Positions 6,722 through 12,214 of a stretch of DNA of 12,214 bases are shown here, piece by piece. The DNA comes from Hyphomicrobiaceae bacterium (GTDB lineage: Bacteria > Pseudomonadota > Alphaproteobacteria > Rhizobiales > Hyphomicrobiaceae): contig JAJFHI010000327.1 in assembly GCA_021775715.1 (NCBI GenBank), positions 1 to 12,214 on the forward strand. The letters are read 5' to 3'. Positions within the stretch are counted from its first letter, which is position 1. Each line of letters opens with the position of its first letter. Under the pieces are notes generated by a model that was given only the letters and a program-made list of their open reading frames with translations, was not told the DNA's origin and ran no database searches. The position numbers and the translations under genes are program-made.

Positions 6722-7819
6722 ATGGGTTTTAAATGCGGCATCGTTGGCCTGCCGAATGTTGGCAAGTCGACACTCTTCAATGCCTTGACCGCGACAGCGC
6801 AGGCCGAAGCTGCCAACTATCCGTTCTGCACCATCGAACCGAACGTCGGCGAAGTCGGCGTGCCTGATGAACGTCTCGACAAGCTGGCGGCGATCGCCAA
6901 ATCCAAAGAGATCATCCCGACACGTTTAACGTTCGTGGATATCGCAGGGCTCGTGCGTGGAGCGTCGCAGGGCGAAGGACTTGGCAACCAATTTCTGTCT
7001 CACATCCGCGAAGTCGATGCCATCGCCTACGTGCTGCGCTGCTTTGAAGACGACGACATCACACACGTTGACGGGCGCATTGACCCGCTGGCCGACGCTG
7101 AAGTGGTCGAAACCGAATTGATGCTGGCCGACCTTGAAAGCTGCGAGAAACGCCTTGCTGGCTTCGAGAAAAAAGCGCGCACGGGTGACAAGGAATCCAA
7201 AGCACAAGCGGTGTTGCTGGAAAAAGTTCTCGTGCCATTGCGCGAAGGCAAACCCGCGCGCAAGGCGGACATCAGCGACGACGACCAAAAAGCATTTCAG
7301 ATGCTGCAGCTGTTGACGGCAAAGCCTGTTTTGTACGTCTGCAATGTCGATGAAGAATCTGCCGCCAACGGCAACAAATTTTCGGATGCCGTGAAGGAAA
7401 TCGCCGAATCCGAAGGCGCGGCCGCCGTCATCATCTCAGCTAAAATCGAAAGCGAACTTTCGACACTTGAAGCAGATGAACGCGATGCCTTCCTCGAGGA
7501 GATGGGCTTGGAAGAGCCCGGCCTCAACCGCCTGATCCGATCCGGCTACCAACTCTTGGATCTCGTCACCTACTTCACCATCGGCCCCAAAGAAGCTCGC
7601 GCCTGGACAATCACGCAGGGCACAAAGGCGCCTGGAGCTGCTGGCGTCATTCACACCGATTTCGAAAAAGGCTTCATCCGCGCCGAAACAATTGGCTACG
7701 GTGACTTCGTAACACTCGGTGGAGAGTCCGGCTGCAAGGAAGCCGGGAAAATGCGCCTCGAAGGCAAAGAGTATGTCGTCAAGGACGGCGACATCATGCA
7801 CTACCGGTTTGCGAATTAG
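6722..7819 (+). CDS. ychF: Redox-regulated ATPase YchF (Obg family)
   Basis: The 365-residue protein is full length for YchF/OLA1. The P-loop GLPNVGKS is at 9-16 and the G3 motif DIAGLV at 73-78. The G4 motif is NVDE (208-211) in place of the NKxD of GTPases, the family hallmark explaining preference for ATP. A helical insertion spans about 125-195, and the C-terminal TGS domain about 280-363 ends in DGDIMHYRFAN. YchF is a cytosolic ATPase that binds ribosomes and affects the oxidative stress response and translation start choice. In many bacteria it follows pth; here it does not, and no neighbour is functionally linked. All motifs are intact. Its last 34 bases recur in decayed form 896 bases downstream. 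Confidence 0.97.
   Translation: MGFKCGIVGLPNVGKSTLFNALTATAQAEAANYPFCTIEPNVGEVGVPDERLDKLAAIAKSKEIIPTRLTFVDIAGLVRGASQGEGLGNQFLSHIREVDAIAYVLRCFEDDDITHVDGRIDPLADAEVVETELMLADLESCEKRLAGFEKKARTGDKESKAQAVLLEKVLVPLREGKPARKADISDDDQKAFQMLQLLTAKPVLYVCNVDEESAANGNKFSDAVKEIAESEGAAAVIISAKIESELSTLEADERDAFLEEMGLEEPGLNRLIRSGYQLLDLVTYFTIGPKEARAWTITQGTKAPGAAGVIHTDFEKGFIRAETIGYGDFVTLGGESGCKEAGKMRLEGKEYVVKDGDIMHYRFAN
7786..7819 (+). repeat. Direct repeat copy 1: 3' end of ychF
   Basis: These last 34 bases of ychF, including the stop, align without gaps to 8682-8715 at 28 of 34 positions. The first 16 bases (CGGCGACATCATGCAC) are identical. The two copies bracket the DUF599 gene. Confidence 0.6.
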
Positions 7820-7901
7820 CACCATCTACACCTAGGGGTCATCACCCGGTATCCCCGATTGTGATCTCGAGTTCAATTTAGACGAAGCGAGGTATCTCAA
7901 A

Positions 7902-8600
7902 ATGCCATCCGATCTTACCCTCGCTCACGCCGCCGCAGCTTTGTTCTTATTTGTCGCCTGGGGCGCTCATTCCCTAGTTCTAAAAACCTTCGGGCGCGGC
8001 TCGCTAAACTCGCAACTCAACAAGGTGCGCGAACGCTGGATGCTTCAGGTCATCAGGCGTGAGGGCGACCCCTTCGACGCGCTGTTGTTGGGACACTCCG
8101 TAAATTCGGCGGCTTTTTTTGGCTCGGCCACTCTTCTGGTTTTGGCGGCTATCATCTCGCTGGTCGCAAACGTACAGGCGACACACCCTGCAGTTACCAA
8201 ACTACCGATGGTTGCCAATGTCAGTGTCGAACTGTTTGCGCTTCAGGTAATTTTTGTGGCGAGCATACTCGCGATCAGTTTTTTCACATTCACTTACACA
8301 CTGCGTAAACTCATCTACACCGTCGTTCTGCTTGGTGCATTGCCGAGAGAAAGCGACAACCATCCCGGACAAGACGTGTTGGTCAAAAGCACCGCACGCG
8401 TGCTCGGCGAAGCCGTTAAGAGTTTTAATTTCGGCATTCGCGGATACTACTATGCCGCCGCATCCCTGTTCATCTTCATTTCCCCGGCAGCATGCATTGG
8501 AGCGACAGTTGTGATGCTGACGGTCCTTCTATACCGCCAACTGGCGACCAACACATCGCAAGCTGTCCAGGATTACGTAAACGCACTCGACCGGCAGTAG
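7902..8600 (+). CDS. DUF599 family integral membrane protein
   Basis: The 232-residue protein has four or more hydrophobic segments, at about 8-27, 70-90, 109-142 and 182-212. It resembles the DUF599 family in the W..R drill near residues 38-54 (RERWMLQVIRRE), the SVNSAAFFGSATLLVLA segment (66-82) and the RGYYYAAASLFIFISP segment (180-195). The function of the family is unknown. ATG 7902 has GCGAGG about nine bases upstream. It lies 82 bases after ychF on the same strand, so read-through transcription is possible. It is bracketed by the two ychF tail copies, hinting that the segment 7820-8681 could have been inserted or arisen through a local duplication. Confidence 0.82.
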   Translation: MPSDLTLAHAAAALFLFVAWGAHSLVLKTFGRGSLNSQLNKVRERWMLQVIRREGDPFDALLLGHSVNSAAFFGSATLLVLAAIISLVANVQATHPAVTKLPMVANVSVELFALQVIFVASILAISFFTFTYTLRKLIYTVVLLGALPRESDNHPGQDVLVKSTARVLGEAVKSFNFGIRGYYYAAASLFIFISPAACIGATVVMLTVLLYRQLATNTSQAVQDYVNALDRQ

Positions 8601-8681
8601 GTCGCGTTGGTTCGGGTCGAGCCGACATTGTGGAATTTCGCGCTACGTGTGAACACGCTTGCGATATGCGCTAACGCCAAT

Positions 8682-8715
8682 CGGCGACATCATGCACGAT
8701 AGGTTTGTGAGTTGG
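8682..8715 (+). pseudogene. Decayed copy of the ychF 3' end
   Basis: Twenty-eight of 34 bases match the end of ychF at 7786-7819. In the same frame it reads GDIMHDRFVSW where YchF reads GDIMHYRFAN and stops, so the stop codon TAG has become TGG. Sequence on either side shows no clear further match to ychF. It may be the remnant of a duplication, or the far repeat of an insertion at the ychF 3' end. Confidence 0.55.
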
Positions 8716-8737
8716 GCGGTGGGTGCTTGGGGCTCTA

Positions 8738-8880
8738 TGTGCACACGCTGTTCCTCGCATTTTTTTGCGCTGCCGATTCACGCCCCACGCGAAAGAGCGT
8801 GGGACGATCGAATCTGGTGGTCAGGCTCCGCATGGGGCTGAGAACGCTTCAGATGTTCGCTTGTCGCTCGCATCATCGCA
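8738..8880 (+). repeat. Intergenic repeat, copy A (long form)
   Basis: The left part (8738-8758) matches 8891-8911 at 19 of 21 bases. The right part (8842-8880) matches 8939-8977 at 36 of 39 bases. The middle is 56 bases longer than in copy B and includes a 7-bp hairpin. The right part includes GCTTGTCGCTCGCATCATCG. Confidence 0.72.
8784..8803 (+). repeat. 7-bp GC-rich hairpin inside repeat copy A
   Basis: CCCACGC (8784-8790) and GCGTGGG (8797-8803) are perfect arms around a GAAAGA loop. A T-run (8760-8766) lies before, not after it on the plus strand. On the minus strand the hairpin is followed by 17 bases and then AAAAAAA, so it does not look like an intrinsic terminator in either direction. 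It belongs to the extra 56 bases of copy A. Confidence 0.6.
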
Positions 8881-8890
8881 AAAGTAATTC

Positions 8891-8977
8891 TGTGCTCACG
8901 CTATTCCTCGCTGTCGCTCGGGCTGCGCACGACGCCGGGAACGATTCAGACGCTCGCTTGTCGCTCGCATCATCGCA
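8891..8977 (+). repeat. Intergenic repeat, copy B (short form)
   Basis: This copy runs in tandem after copy A, eleven bases later, and matches it at both ends as described there. Its left half also matches copy C upstream of ychF, in TATTCCTCG and TCGCTCGGGC. It ends inside a 16-bp palindrome. Internal CGCTCG/CGAGC-like segments could form short hairpins, as in REP-like elements, but no transposase (RAYT) is visible nearby. Confidence 0.7.
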
Positions 8978-8988
8978 CCCGGGTGCGA
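8973..8988. repeat. 16-bp perfect palindrome
   Basis: TCGCACCCGGGTGCGA is its own reverse complement with no spacer. It overlaps the last five bases of repeat copy B. As DNA it could be a protein binding site; as a cruciform or at a transcript end it would be very stable. Confidence 0.6.
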
Positions 8989-9124
8989 CGCGCCGATATC
9001 GCGCAAGCGGCAACAGCGGTCGTGCCATACGGTAACATATTGCGGTAATCACTCGGCAGGTTGCAGGCCCGCTCGCCTATGTGTTCCGGACAAACTGTTC
9101 AAGGGAACCGTTTATGCTACAGGC

Positions 9125-9199
9125 CGGGGAGCACGGCGACCCGCAGCTTAGCAGCGCGCCCTCGCAGGGGCAGGTCGCGATAGCGACCGGTGCGCCCCG
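9125..9199 (+). ncRNA. Candidate structured RNA element
   Basis: CGGGGAGCAC (9125-9134) can pair with GTGCGCCCCG (9190-9199), giving ten positions with one mismatch. Enclosed are a perfect 6-bp hairpin, GGTCGC-GATA-GCGACC (9173-9188), and a bulged hairpin, GCCCT-CGC-AGGGGC (9158-9171). GGGGC at 9167-9171 can alternatively pair with GCCCC at 9194-9198, so two folds compete. No Rfam class (tRNA, SRP, RNase P, 6S, known riboswitch) was recognised by eye. It lies 182 bases upstream of the small membrane protein gene and might be its leader or an independent RNA. GC-rich DNA folds readily by chance, so this is tentative. Strand is assumed from the downstream gene. Confidence 0.35.
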
Positions 9200-9380
9200 T
9201 GAGAGAAATCAGACTGTCGCGACACCTTGCAACTGATGCAATTGAGACCATATCCACAGTGAGCTACCGCAGGCTGACGGAATTGAGTTCAGCGGACCTG
9301 CGAATCCCTCCAAGAGGAACGTGTTTGTCGAGGAGCGTTTCGCCTCTACCGGACTTGATTTAGTCAGAGGATGACGCACC

Positions 9381-9638
9381 GTGGTTGCTTATTTGACGAT
9401 ACTTGGAACAGCGCTTGCTGCATTTGCCGGTGCAGGCTTACCCGCGCTCGCGACAGGCGCAGTTCTGCTGTTTGTGCAGTCTCTGATTTCACACCACGCA
9501 TTGCTTCGTGCCGTACAGGAACGCGGCGCAACTTCGATTTACGCAGAAGCCTACGCCACGTCACTTGGTCACGCGCTTGCGGCCTCTGCTGCAGCCTTTG
9601 TTTTGGGTTCGGTTGTACGATTGGTCTTTGTCGGCTGA
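9381..9638 (+). CDS. Small two-helix membrane protein, hypothetical
   Basis: The 85-residue frame starts at GTG 9381, with AGAGGA (9365-9370) ten bases upstream. Two long hydrophobic segments, at about 3-36 and 62-84, flank a short polar stretch with QERGATSIYAEAYATS (46-61). Clean amphipathic design and codon use like that of neighbouring genes support a real gene, although no family was recognised. It ends 35 bases before the stop of the convergent TPR-like gene. The long upstream gap suggests its own promoter, or control by the structured region at 9125-9199. A competing frame at 9371-9844 is rich in Cys and Arg and looks non-coding. Confidence 0.6.
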   Translation: MVAYLTILGTALAAFAGAGLPALATGAVLLFVQSLISHHALLRAVQERGATSIYAEAYATSLGHALAASAAAFVLGSVVRLVFVG

Positions 9639-9673
9639 CGACGGGAAGAGAAGATCGAAGGTCCTCCCCAGAT

Positions 9674-10762
9674 TTAGATGGAGCCTTTCGACTCTGTGTT
9701 GGGCTGCGGACCACCACCATCGTTCAGCCGGTGCAATGCCGATTTCACTCTATCAATTCCGGCTTTGGAAAACTTGCCACCAGCCTTATCGTAAAGCTGC
9801 TCTGCATTAGAGTAACTTTGTTGAGCAGCTGTATAAAAGTTTAGTTGCTCTTGAACGCGTCCTCGCATTTCCCAAAGTTCTGCTCTTTCTTCACCCCGCT
9901 CCATTGGCATTGAATCGATGGCCGCAGAATACGTCATATTCGCCGCCCCTGGCACAGGAGGCGTCTTAAATTCCTGAATTTCGCCCTTAAATCGCAGGGC
10001 CCGAGCCTGTCGGTAACGATCTCCCACTGATTCCGCTAATTCAGCCAATTGTTGAAAATCTTCAATTGCTGCACCATGCTCGCCTAGGCGCACGCGTTGG
10101 TGCCCAGCGTGCTCCAATGCTCGCAAGTCACCAGGATCAAGCTCAAACGCGTTCTCAAAATGACCTAACGCTGCCAAACGTGCGCGTCGCACATCCAACC
10201 CGTTTTGCCTTCGCTTTTCGGCCCTTGCAGCTGCGAGTGCACCCTGTAAGATTTTTGTCGATGCTCGGCGTTTCTTAAATTCAATTCGCTTGGCGTCCCA
10301 TGTCCTAAGCTGATCACCAAGTTCTTTTGTTTTCCGGTTAACCTGCCTGGATGCTTTCTTCACAGCTCCATCGGCGCGCCGAAATTTTCCATAACCCATC
10401 CGCTGCGCAGCAGCGCCAATCTCGCGTGCTGTAAAAATTGGACCGGCAAACTCCAACGCTGGACCAGGCGTTGCCGCAGCGGAGAAGACCGCGCTCCGCG
10501 AATCGGTCAGCCTCTTGTCTTCTCGCGCTAGAAATTCCTCAATTCGTTTGGGCATGTTGCGTTCGGCAAAATGATACTTCTGATAAATCGCGTAGGAACC
10601 AGCCGCTATCGTAAAGATTGGCGCTGTGTATTGTGCGATTAGCGCCAATGACGCGTAATATTTATCCAGAAATGGCTTCAAAACACCCTGGCTGATAAAA
10701 ACCAGTTCTTTCAAACCCGCTATCAGTTGGCCAATAGCATCGAAATCGTCCAGAAACTCCAC
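9674..10762 (-). CDS. Membrane-anchored TPR-like protein, hypothetical
   Basis: The 362-residue protein has a single transmembrane segment near residues 37-60 (SLALIAQYTAPIFTIAAGSY), a basic, charged helical middle (about 125-195) and a C-terminal part with TPR-like helical pairs. The pairs include ALGHFENAFELDPGDLRALE (198-217, a typical TPR end) and ELWEMRGRVQEQLNFYTAAQ with a following helix (about 295-330). GTG 10762 is preferred because AGGGGG (10771-10776) sits eight bases before it; the GTG at 10771 overlaps that site. TPR proteins act as scaffolds; partners are unknown. No gene next to it is related. Codons are somewhat less GC-biased than those of mtnA or ychF, which may reflect recent acquisition, but this was judged by eye. 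Confidence 0.72.
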   Translation of the reverse strand: MEFLDDFDAIGQLIAGLKELVFISQGVLKPFLDKYYASLALIAQYTAPIFTIAAGSYAIYQKYHFAERNMPKRIEEFLAREDKRLTDSRSAVFSAAATPGPALEFAGPIFTAREIGAAAQRMGYGKFRRADGAVKKASRQVNRKTKELGDQLRTWDAKRIEFKKRRASTKILQGALAAARAEKRRQNGLDVRRARLAALGHFENAFELDPGDLRALEHAGHQRVRLGEHGAAIEDFQQLAELAESVGDRYRQARALRFKGEIQEFKTPPVPGAANMTYSAAIDSMPMERGEERAELWEMRGRVQEQLNFYTAAQQSYSNAEQLYDKAGGKFSKAGIDRVKSALHRLNDGGGPQPNTESKGSI

Positions 10763-10910
10763 AACAAACACCCCCTACGCACACTGCAACACAGCGCGGG
10801 CCTCCGCACACGGCGTTAACTATGCCGCTACAGATTATAGCTGTACAGACCATAAGTGCACATGCAGTCATTTTTTTGAAGGCGAAGGAGGGGCTGGCTA
10901 AGGCCACACC
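10763..10910. other. Gap between the TPR-like gene and the aldolase gene
   Basis: This short non-coding stretch holds the ribosome binding site and probable promoter of the TPR-like gene, and the end of the mtnA-aldolase transcript. No clear intrinsic terminator for the aldolase was found; TGGC-CTTA-GCCA just past its stop is too short. A small cysteine-rich frame on the minus strand starting in this gap was not accepted. Confidence 0.4.
10829..10848 (-). promoter_or_regulatory. TATAAT box within a CTGTA dyad upstream of the TPR-like gene
   Basis: On the minus strand a perfect TATAAT occupies 10839-10834, about 71 bases upstream of the GTG start. TACAG (10829-10833) and CTGTA (10841-10845) flank it as inverted arms, and CTGTACAG (10841-10848) is a palindrome. 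A regulator bound here would cover the -10 box. The -35 region (TGTGCA at 17 bases) is weak, which fits a regulated promoter. Confidence 0.42.
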
Positions 10911-11639
10911 TCACCCCTTCTGAGCGTTCGCCCTATAGCTCTGGAAACGCTCCAGCACATCGGCCATCTGTGCGTCATCCAACAGGTGAACCGCACCAAG
11001 CGTCAGCACTTTGTAATACTGCTCGGCAAGCTCTTCGACTTCGGTGGCCATCTCGAAAGCGGCATCCAACGACGCACCCAAGGCGATCTGGCCGTGGTTC
11101 GCCATCAGGCAGGCGTCACGTTCGGCAATGCCATCGGCGACGTATCCAGCAAGCTCTTCTGTTCCAAACGGTGCGTAAGGCACCAGCGGAATGTCATCAC
11201 CACCGGCAACAGCGATCATGTAGTGGAACGCCGGTATTGGCTTATGTGCTGCGGCCAACACCGTCGCGTGCATCGAATGCGTGTGCACGACAGCGCCGGC
11301 ATCGGCGCGCGCGGCATAGACCGACAAATGAAACCGCCACTCGCTCGACGGCTTGCGCGCCTTGGCATCGAACGTGCCGTCCGTGTCAACAAACGCAATG
11401 TCAGAGGCCTTTAAAGCGTCATAAGCCATCCCTGATGGCGTGATCAGCATACCGGTTCCAAAGCGGCACGAGACATTGCCCGACCGTCCCGGAGACAGCT
11501 TCTGCGCACTCATTTTCTGCGCCGTCCAAATCACCGCCCAGCGTGCCTGCTGCTCAATGGCTTTTTGCGATGGTCGCATCGCTTTTTTGGCAGGCCTTTG
11601 CGCTGATTTTTTTGCGCTACTTTTCTTCAACGCCGCCAT
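10911..11639 (-). CDS. Class II aldolase, probable 5-methylthioribulose-1-phosphate aldolase
   Basis: The 242-residue protein belongs to the class II aldolase/adducin family. Using ATG 11639, the catalytic glutamate is E100 in SSEWRFH, with zinc ligands H119 and H121 (VVHTHSMH) and H182 (ANHGQIALG), and Y140 in FHYMIAVAGG. Spacings from the glutamate (+19, +21, +82, +40) equal those recalled for E. coli FucA (E73, H92, H94, H155, Y113). MtnB dehydratases instead usually have an ETLLH-type motif at the glutamate position. The mtnA stop and this start overlap as TGATG, so both are co-translated. Together they suggest splitting 5-methylthioribulose 1-phosphate into dihydroxyacetone phosphate and methylthioacetaldehyde, as in the described DHAP shunt (Ald2). 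Residues 1-27 are an unusual Lys/Ala-rich tail absent from FucA. Automatic annotation may call it MtnB or fuculose aldolase. Confidence 0.88.
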   Translation of the reverse strand: MAALKKSSAKKSAQRPAKKAMRPSQKAIEQQARWAVIWTAQKMSAQKLSPGRSGNVSCRFGTGMLITPSGMAYDALKASDIAFVDTDGTFDAKARKPSSEWRFHLSVYAARADAGAVVHTHSMHATVLAAAHKPIPAFHYMIAVAGGDDIPLVPYAPFGTEELAGYVADGIAERDACLMANHGQIALGASLDAAFEMATEVEELAEQYYKVLTLGAVHLLDDAQMADVLERFQSYRANAQKG

Positions 11640-12214
11640 CACGCATGCTCCGGATAAAGTCCGCGCAATCCATCATGGCTTGCAACACACACACCACGCT
11701 CCGTTATCAACCCCGACACCAAACGCGCAGGCGTCACGTCAAACGCTGGATTGCCGGCCGGTGAATTGGGCGCGGCAATTTCAACCTGAGTTACCTTGCC
11801 ATCCGGCAGGCGCCCGCTCATCATCAACACTTCCGATTGCGCGCGCTCTTCAATCGGCACGGCCATGCCATCATCCAGCGTCCAGTCGATCGTTGAGAAC
11901 GGCAACGTTACGTAGAACGGAACCTTGTTGTCATGGGCAGCAAGTGCTTTCAGGTACGTCCCGATTTTATTGACAACATCGCCGTTCGACGTCACGCGGT
12001 CGGTGCCGACGATGACGAGATCAACATCGCCATGCTGCATCAGATGGCCGCCCGCATTATCAACGATGATCTTGTGCGCCACACCATGGCTGCCAAGTTC
12101 ATAGGCGGTCAATGCCGCACCCTGATTGCGCGGGCGCGTTTCATCGACCCACACATGTACGTCAATGCCTTTGTCGAACGCCTGGTAGATCGGTGACGTC
12201 GCAGTCCCCCAATC
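11639..12214 (-). CDS. mtnA: S-methyl-5-thioribose-1-phosphate isomerase MtnA, C-terminal part
   Basis: The frame runs off the right edge, leaving the last 191 residues; the start is outside the window. Typical MtnA blocks are seen: GTATSPIYQAF at the cut end, HVWVDETRPRNQGA, GTDRVTSNGDVVNKIGTY with the conserved aspartate, FYVTLPFSTIDW, and IEERAQSEV. MtnA converts 5-methylthioribose 1-phosphate to 5-methylthioribulose 1-phosphate in the cytosol, a step of methionine salvage from methylthioadenosine. The family shares the fold of eIF2B-type isomerases, and the specific match is to MtnA. It is the upstream gene of a unit with the aldolase, coupled by TGATG. A methylthioadenosine phosphorylase gene would be expected further upstream, but cannot be seen here. 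Confidence 0.96.
   Translation of the reverse strand, partial: DWGTATSPIYQAFDKGIDVHVWVDETRPRNQGAALTAYELGSHGVAHKIIVDNAGGHLMQHGDVDLVIVGTDRVTSNGDVVNKIGTYLKALAAHDNKVPFYVTLPFSTIDWTLDDGMAVPIEERAQSEVLMMSGRLPDGKVTQVEIAAPNSPAGNPAFDVTPARLVSGLITERGVCVASHDGLRGLYPEHA

Larger units (their letters stand above)
8601..9380. other. 780-base repeat-rich non-coding region
   Basis: No ORF here has a convincing start, length or codon pattern. In order it holds a decayed copy of the ychF 3' end, two copies of an intergenic repeat, a GC-rich hairpin, a 16-bp palindrome, a GTTCAAGGGAAC site near 9095-9107 and a segment able to fold into a multi-branched RNA. The last 140 bases (9240-9380) show nothing notable except the ribosome binding site of the next gene. 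Confidence 0.6.

Noticed and set aside
7786..8715. A full integrative element with att sites at the ychF 3' end
   Set aside because: The repeats are imperfect and the segment between encodes no integrase, excisionase or cargo beyond one DUF599 protein.
8659..8841. Plus-strand frame containing GDIMHDRFVS
   Set aside because: The only recognisable part is the decayed ychF tail; the rest is repeat sequence. It is a relic and not a working gene.
9125..9199. Reading the 75-base structure as a tRNA
   Set aside because: The would-be T-arm has a four-base GATA loop and no TTC sequence, and no anticodon arm with a seven-base loop can be drawn.
9364..9844. Two frames overlapping the small membrane protein gene (one on each strand)
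   Set aside because: Their products are rich in Arg, Cys and Ser, with no domain or convincing start. The GTG frame at 9381 is hydrophobic and more protein-like.
10662..10907. Minus-strand frame with a signal-like, Cys-rich product
   Set aside because: It overlaps the first third of a promoter region and the start of the better supported TPR-like gene, and the downstream half is a different frame of that gene. No clear ribosome binding site was seen.
10911..11639. MtnB dehydratase as the primary call
   Set aside because: The glutamate motif is SSEWRFH and the residue spacing equals FucA, which favours an aldolase. MtnB is kept only as an alternative label.
11440..11973. Plus-strand 177-codon frame
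   Set aside because: It is antisense to mtnA and the aldolase gene, both clearly coding on the minus strand.

Overview
The window looks like part of an alphaproteobacterial chromosome, possibly Hyphomicrobiales or a relative. This is inferred from moderate-to-high GC, the codon style, and the mix of YtoQ, a DUF599 protein, MtnA with a FucA-like aldolase, and a bacterial-type LplT/Aas pair. No rRNA, tRNA, transposase, integrase or CRISPR array was found.

Layout. 1-580 holds a promoter-like stretch with a long inverted repeat and a doubtful small basic ORF. 581-4044 is a two-gene operon, lplT-aas, joined by a 4-base overlap; it imports lysophospholipids and re-acylates them. 4045-4211 carries a strong hairpin and a short motif that recurs elsewhere. 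4212-4556 encodes a small secreted protein with six cysteines near its C-terminus and no recognised family. A homocysteine S-methyltransferase family gene follows on the minus strand (4621-5568), with a clear terminator. 5569-5980 is a regulatory-looking gap with two inverted repeats, then ytoQ (5981-6460), ychF (6722-7819) and a DUF599 membrane protein (7902-8600).

8601-9380 has no convincing gene but is full of structure. It contains a second, decayed copy of the last 34 bases of ychF, two copies of an intergenic repeat (a third lies just upstream of ychF), a 7-bp GC-rich hairpin, a 16-bp perfect palindrome, and a 75-base segment that folds on paper into a closed multi-branched RNA. After it come a small two-helix membrane protein (9381-9638) and, convergent with it, an orphan membrane-anchored TPR-like protein (9674-10762, minus).

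The right edge is a minus-strand operon: mtnA, cut by the window end, and a class II aldolase whose active-site spacing matches fuculose-1-phosphate aldolase. Together they suggest salvage of 5-methylthioribose 1-phosphate by aldol cleavage (the DHAP-shunt type) rather than through the MtnB dehydratase.

Most genes here are conserved housekeeping or salvage genes. The less ordinary material is the repeat-rich gap around the ychF tail copy, the possible structured RNA, the Cys-rich secreted peptide and the aldolase variant of methionine salvage. No complete new multi-gene system can be claimed from the sequence.
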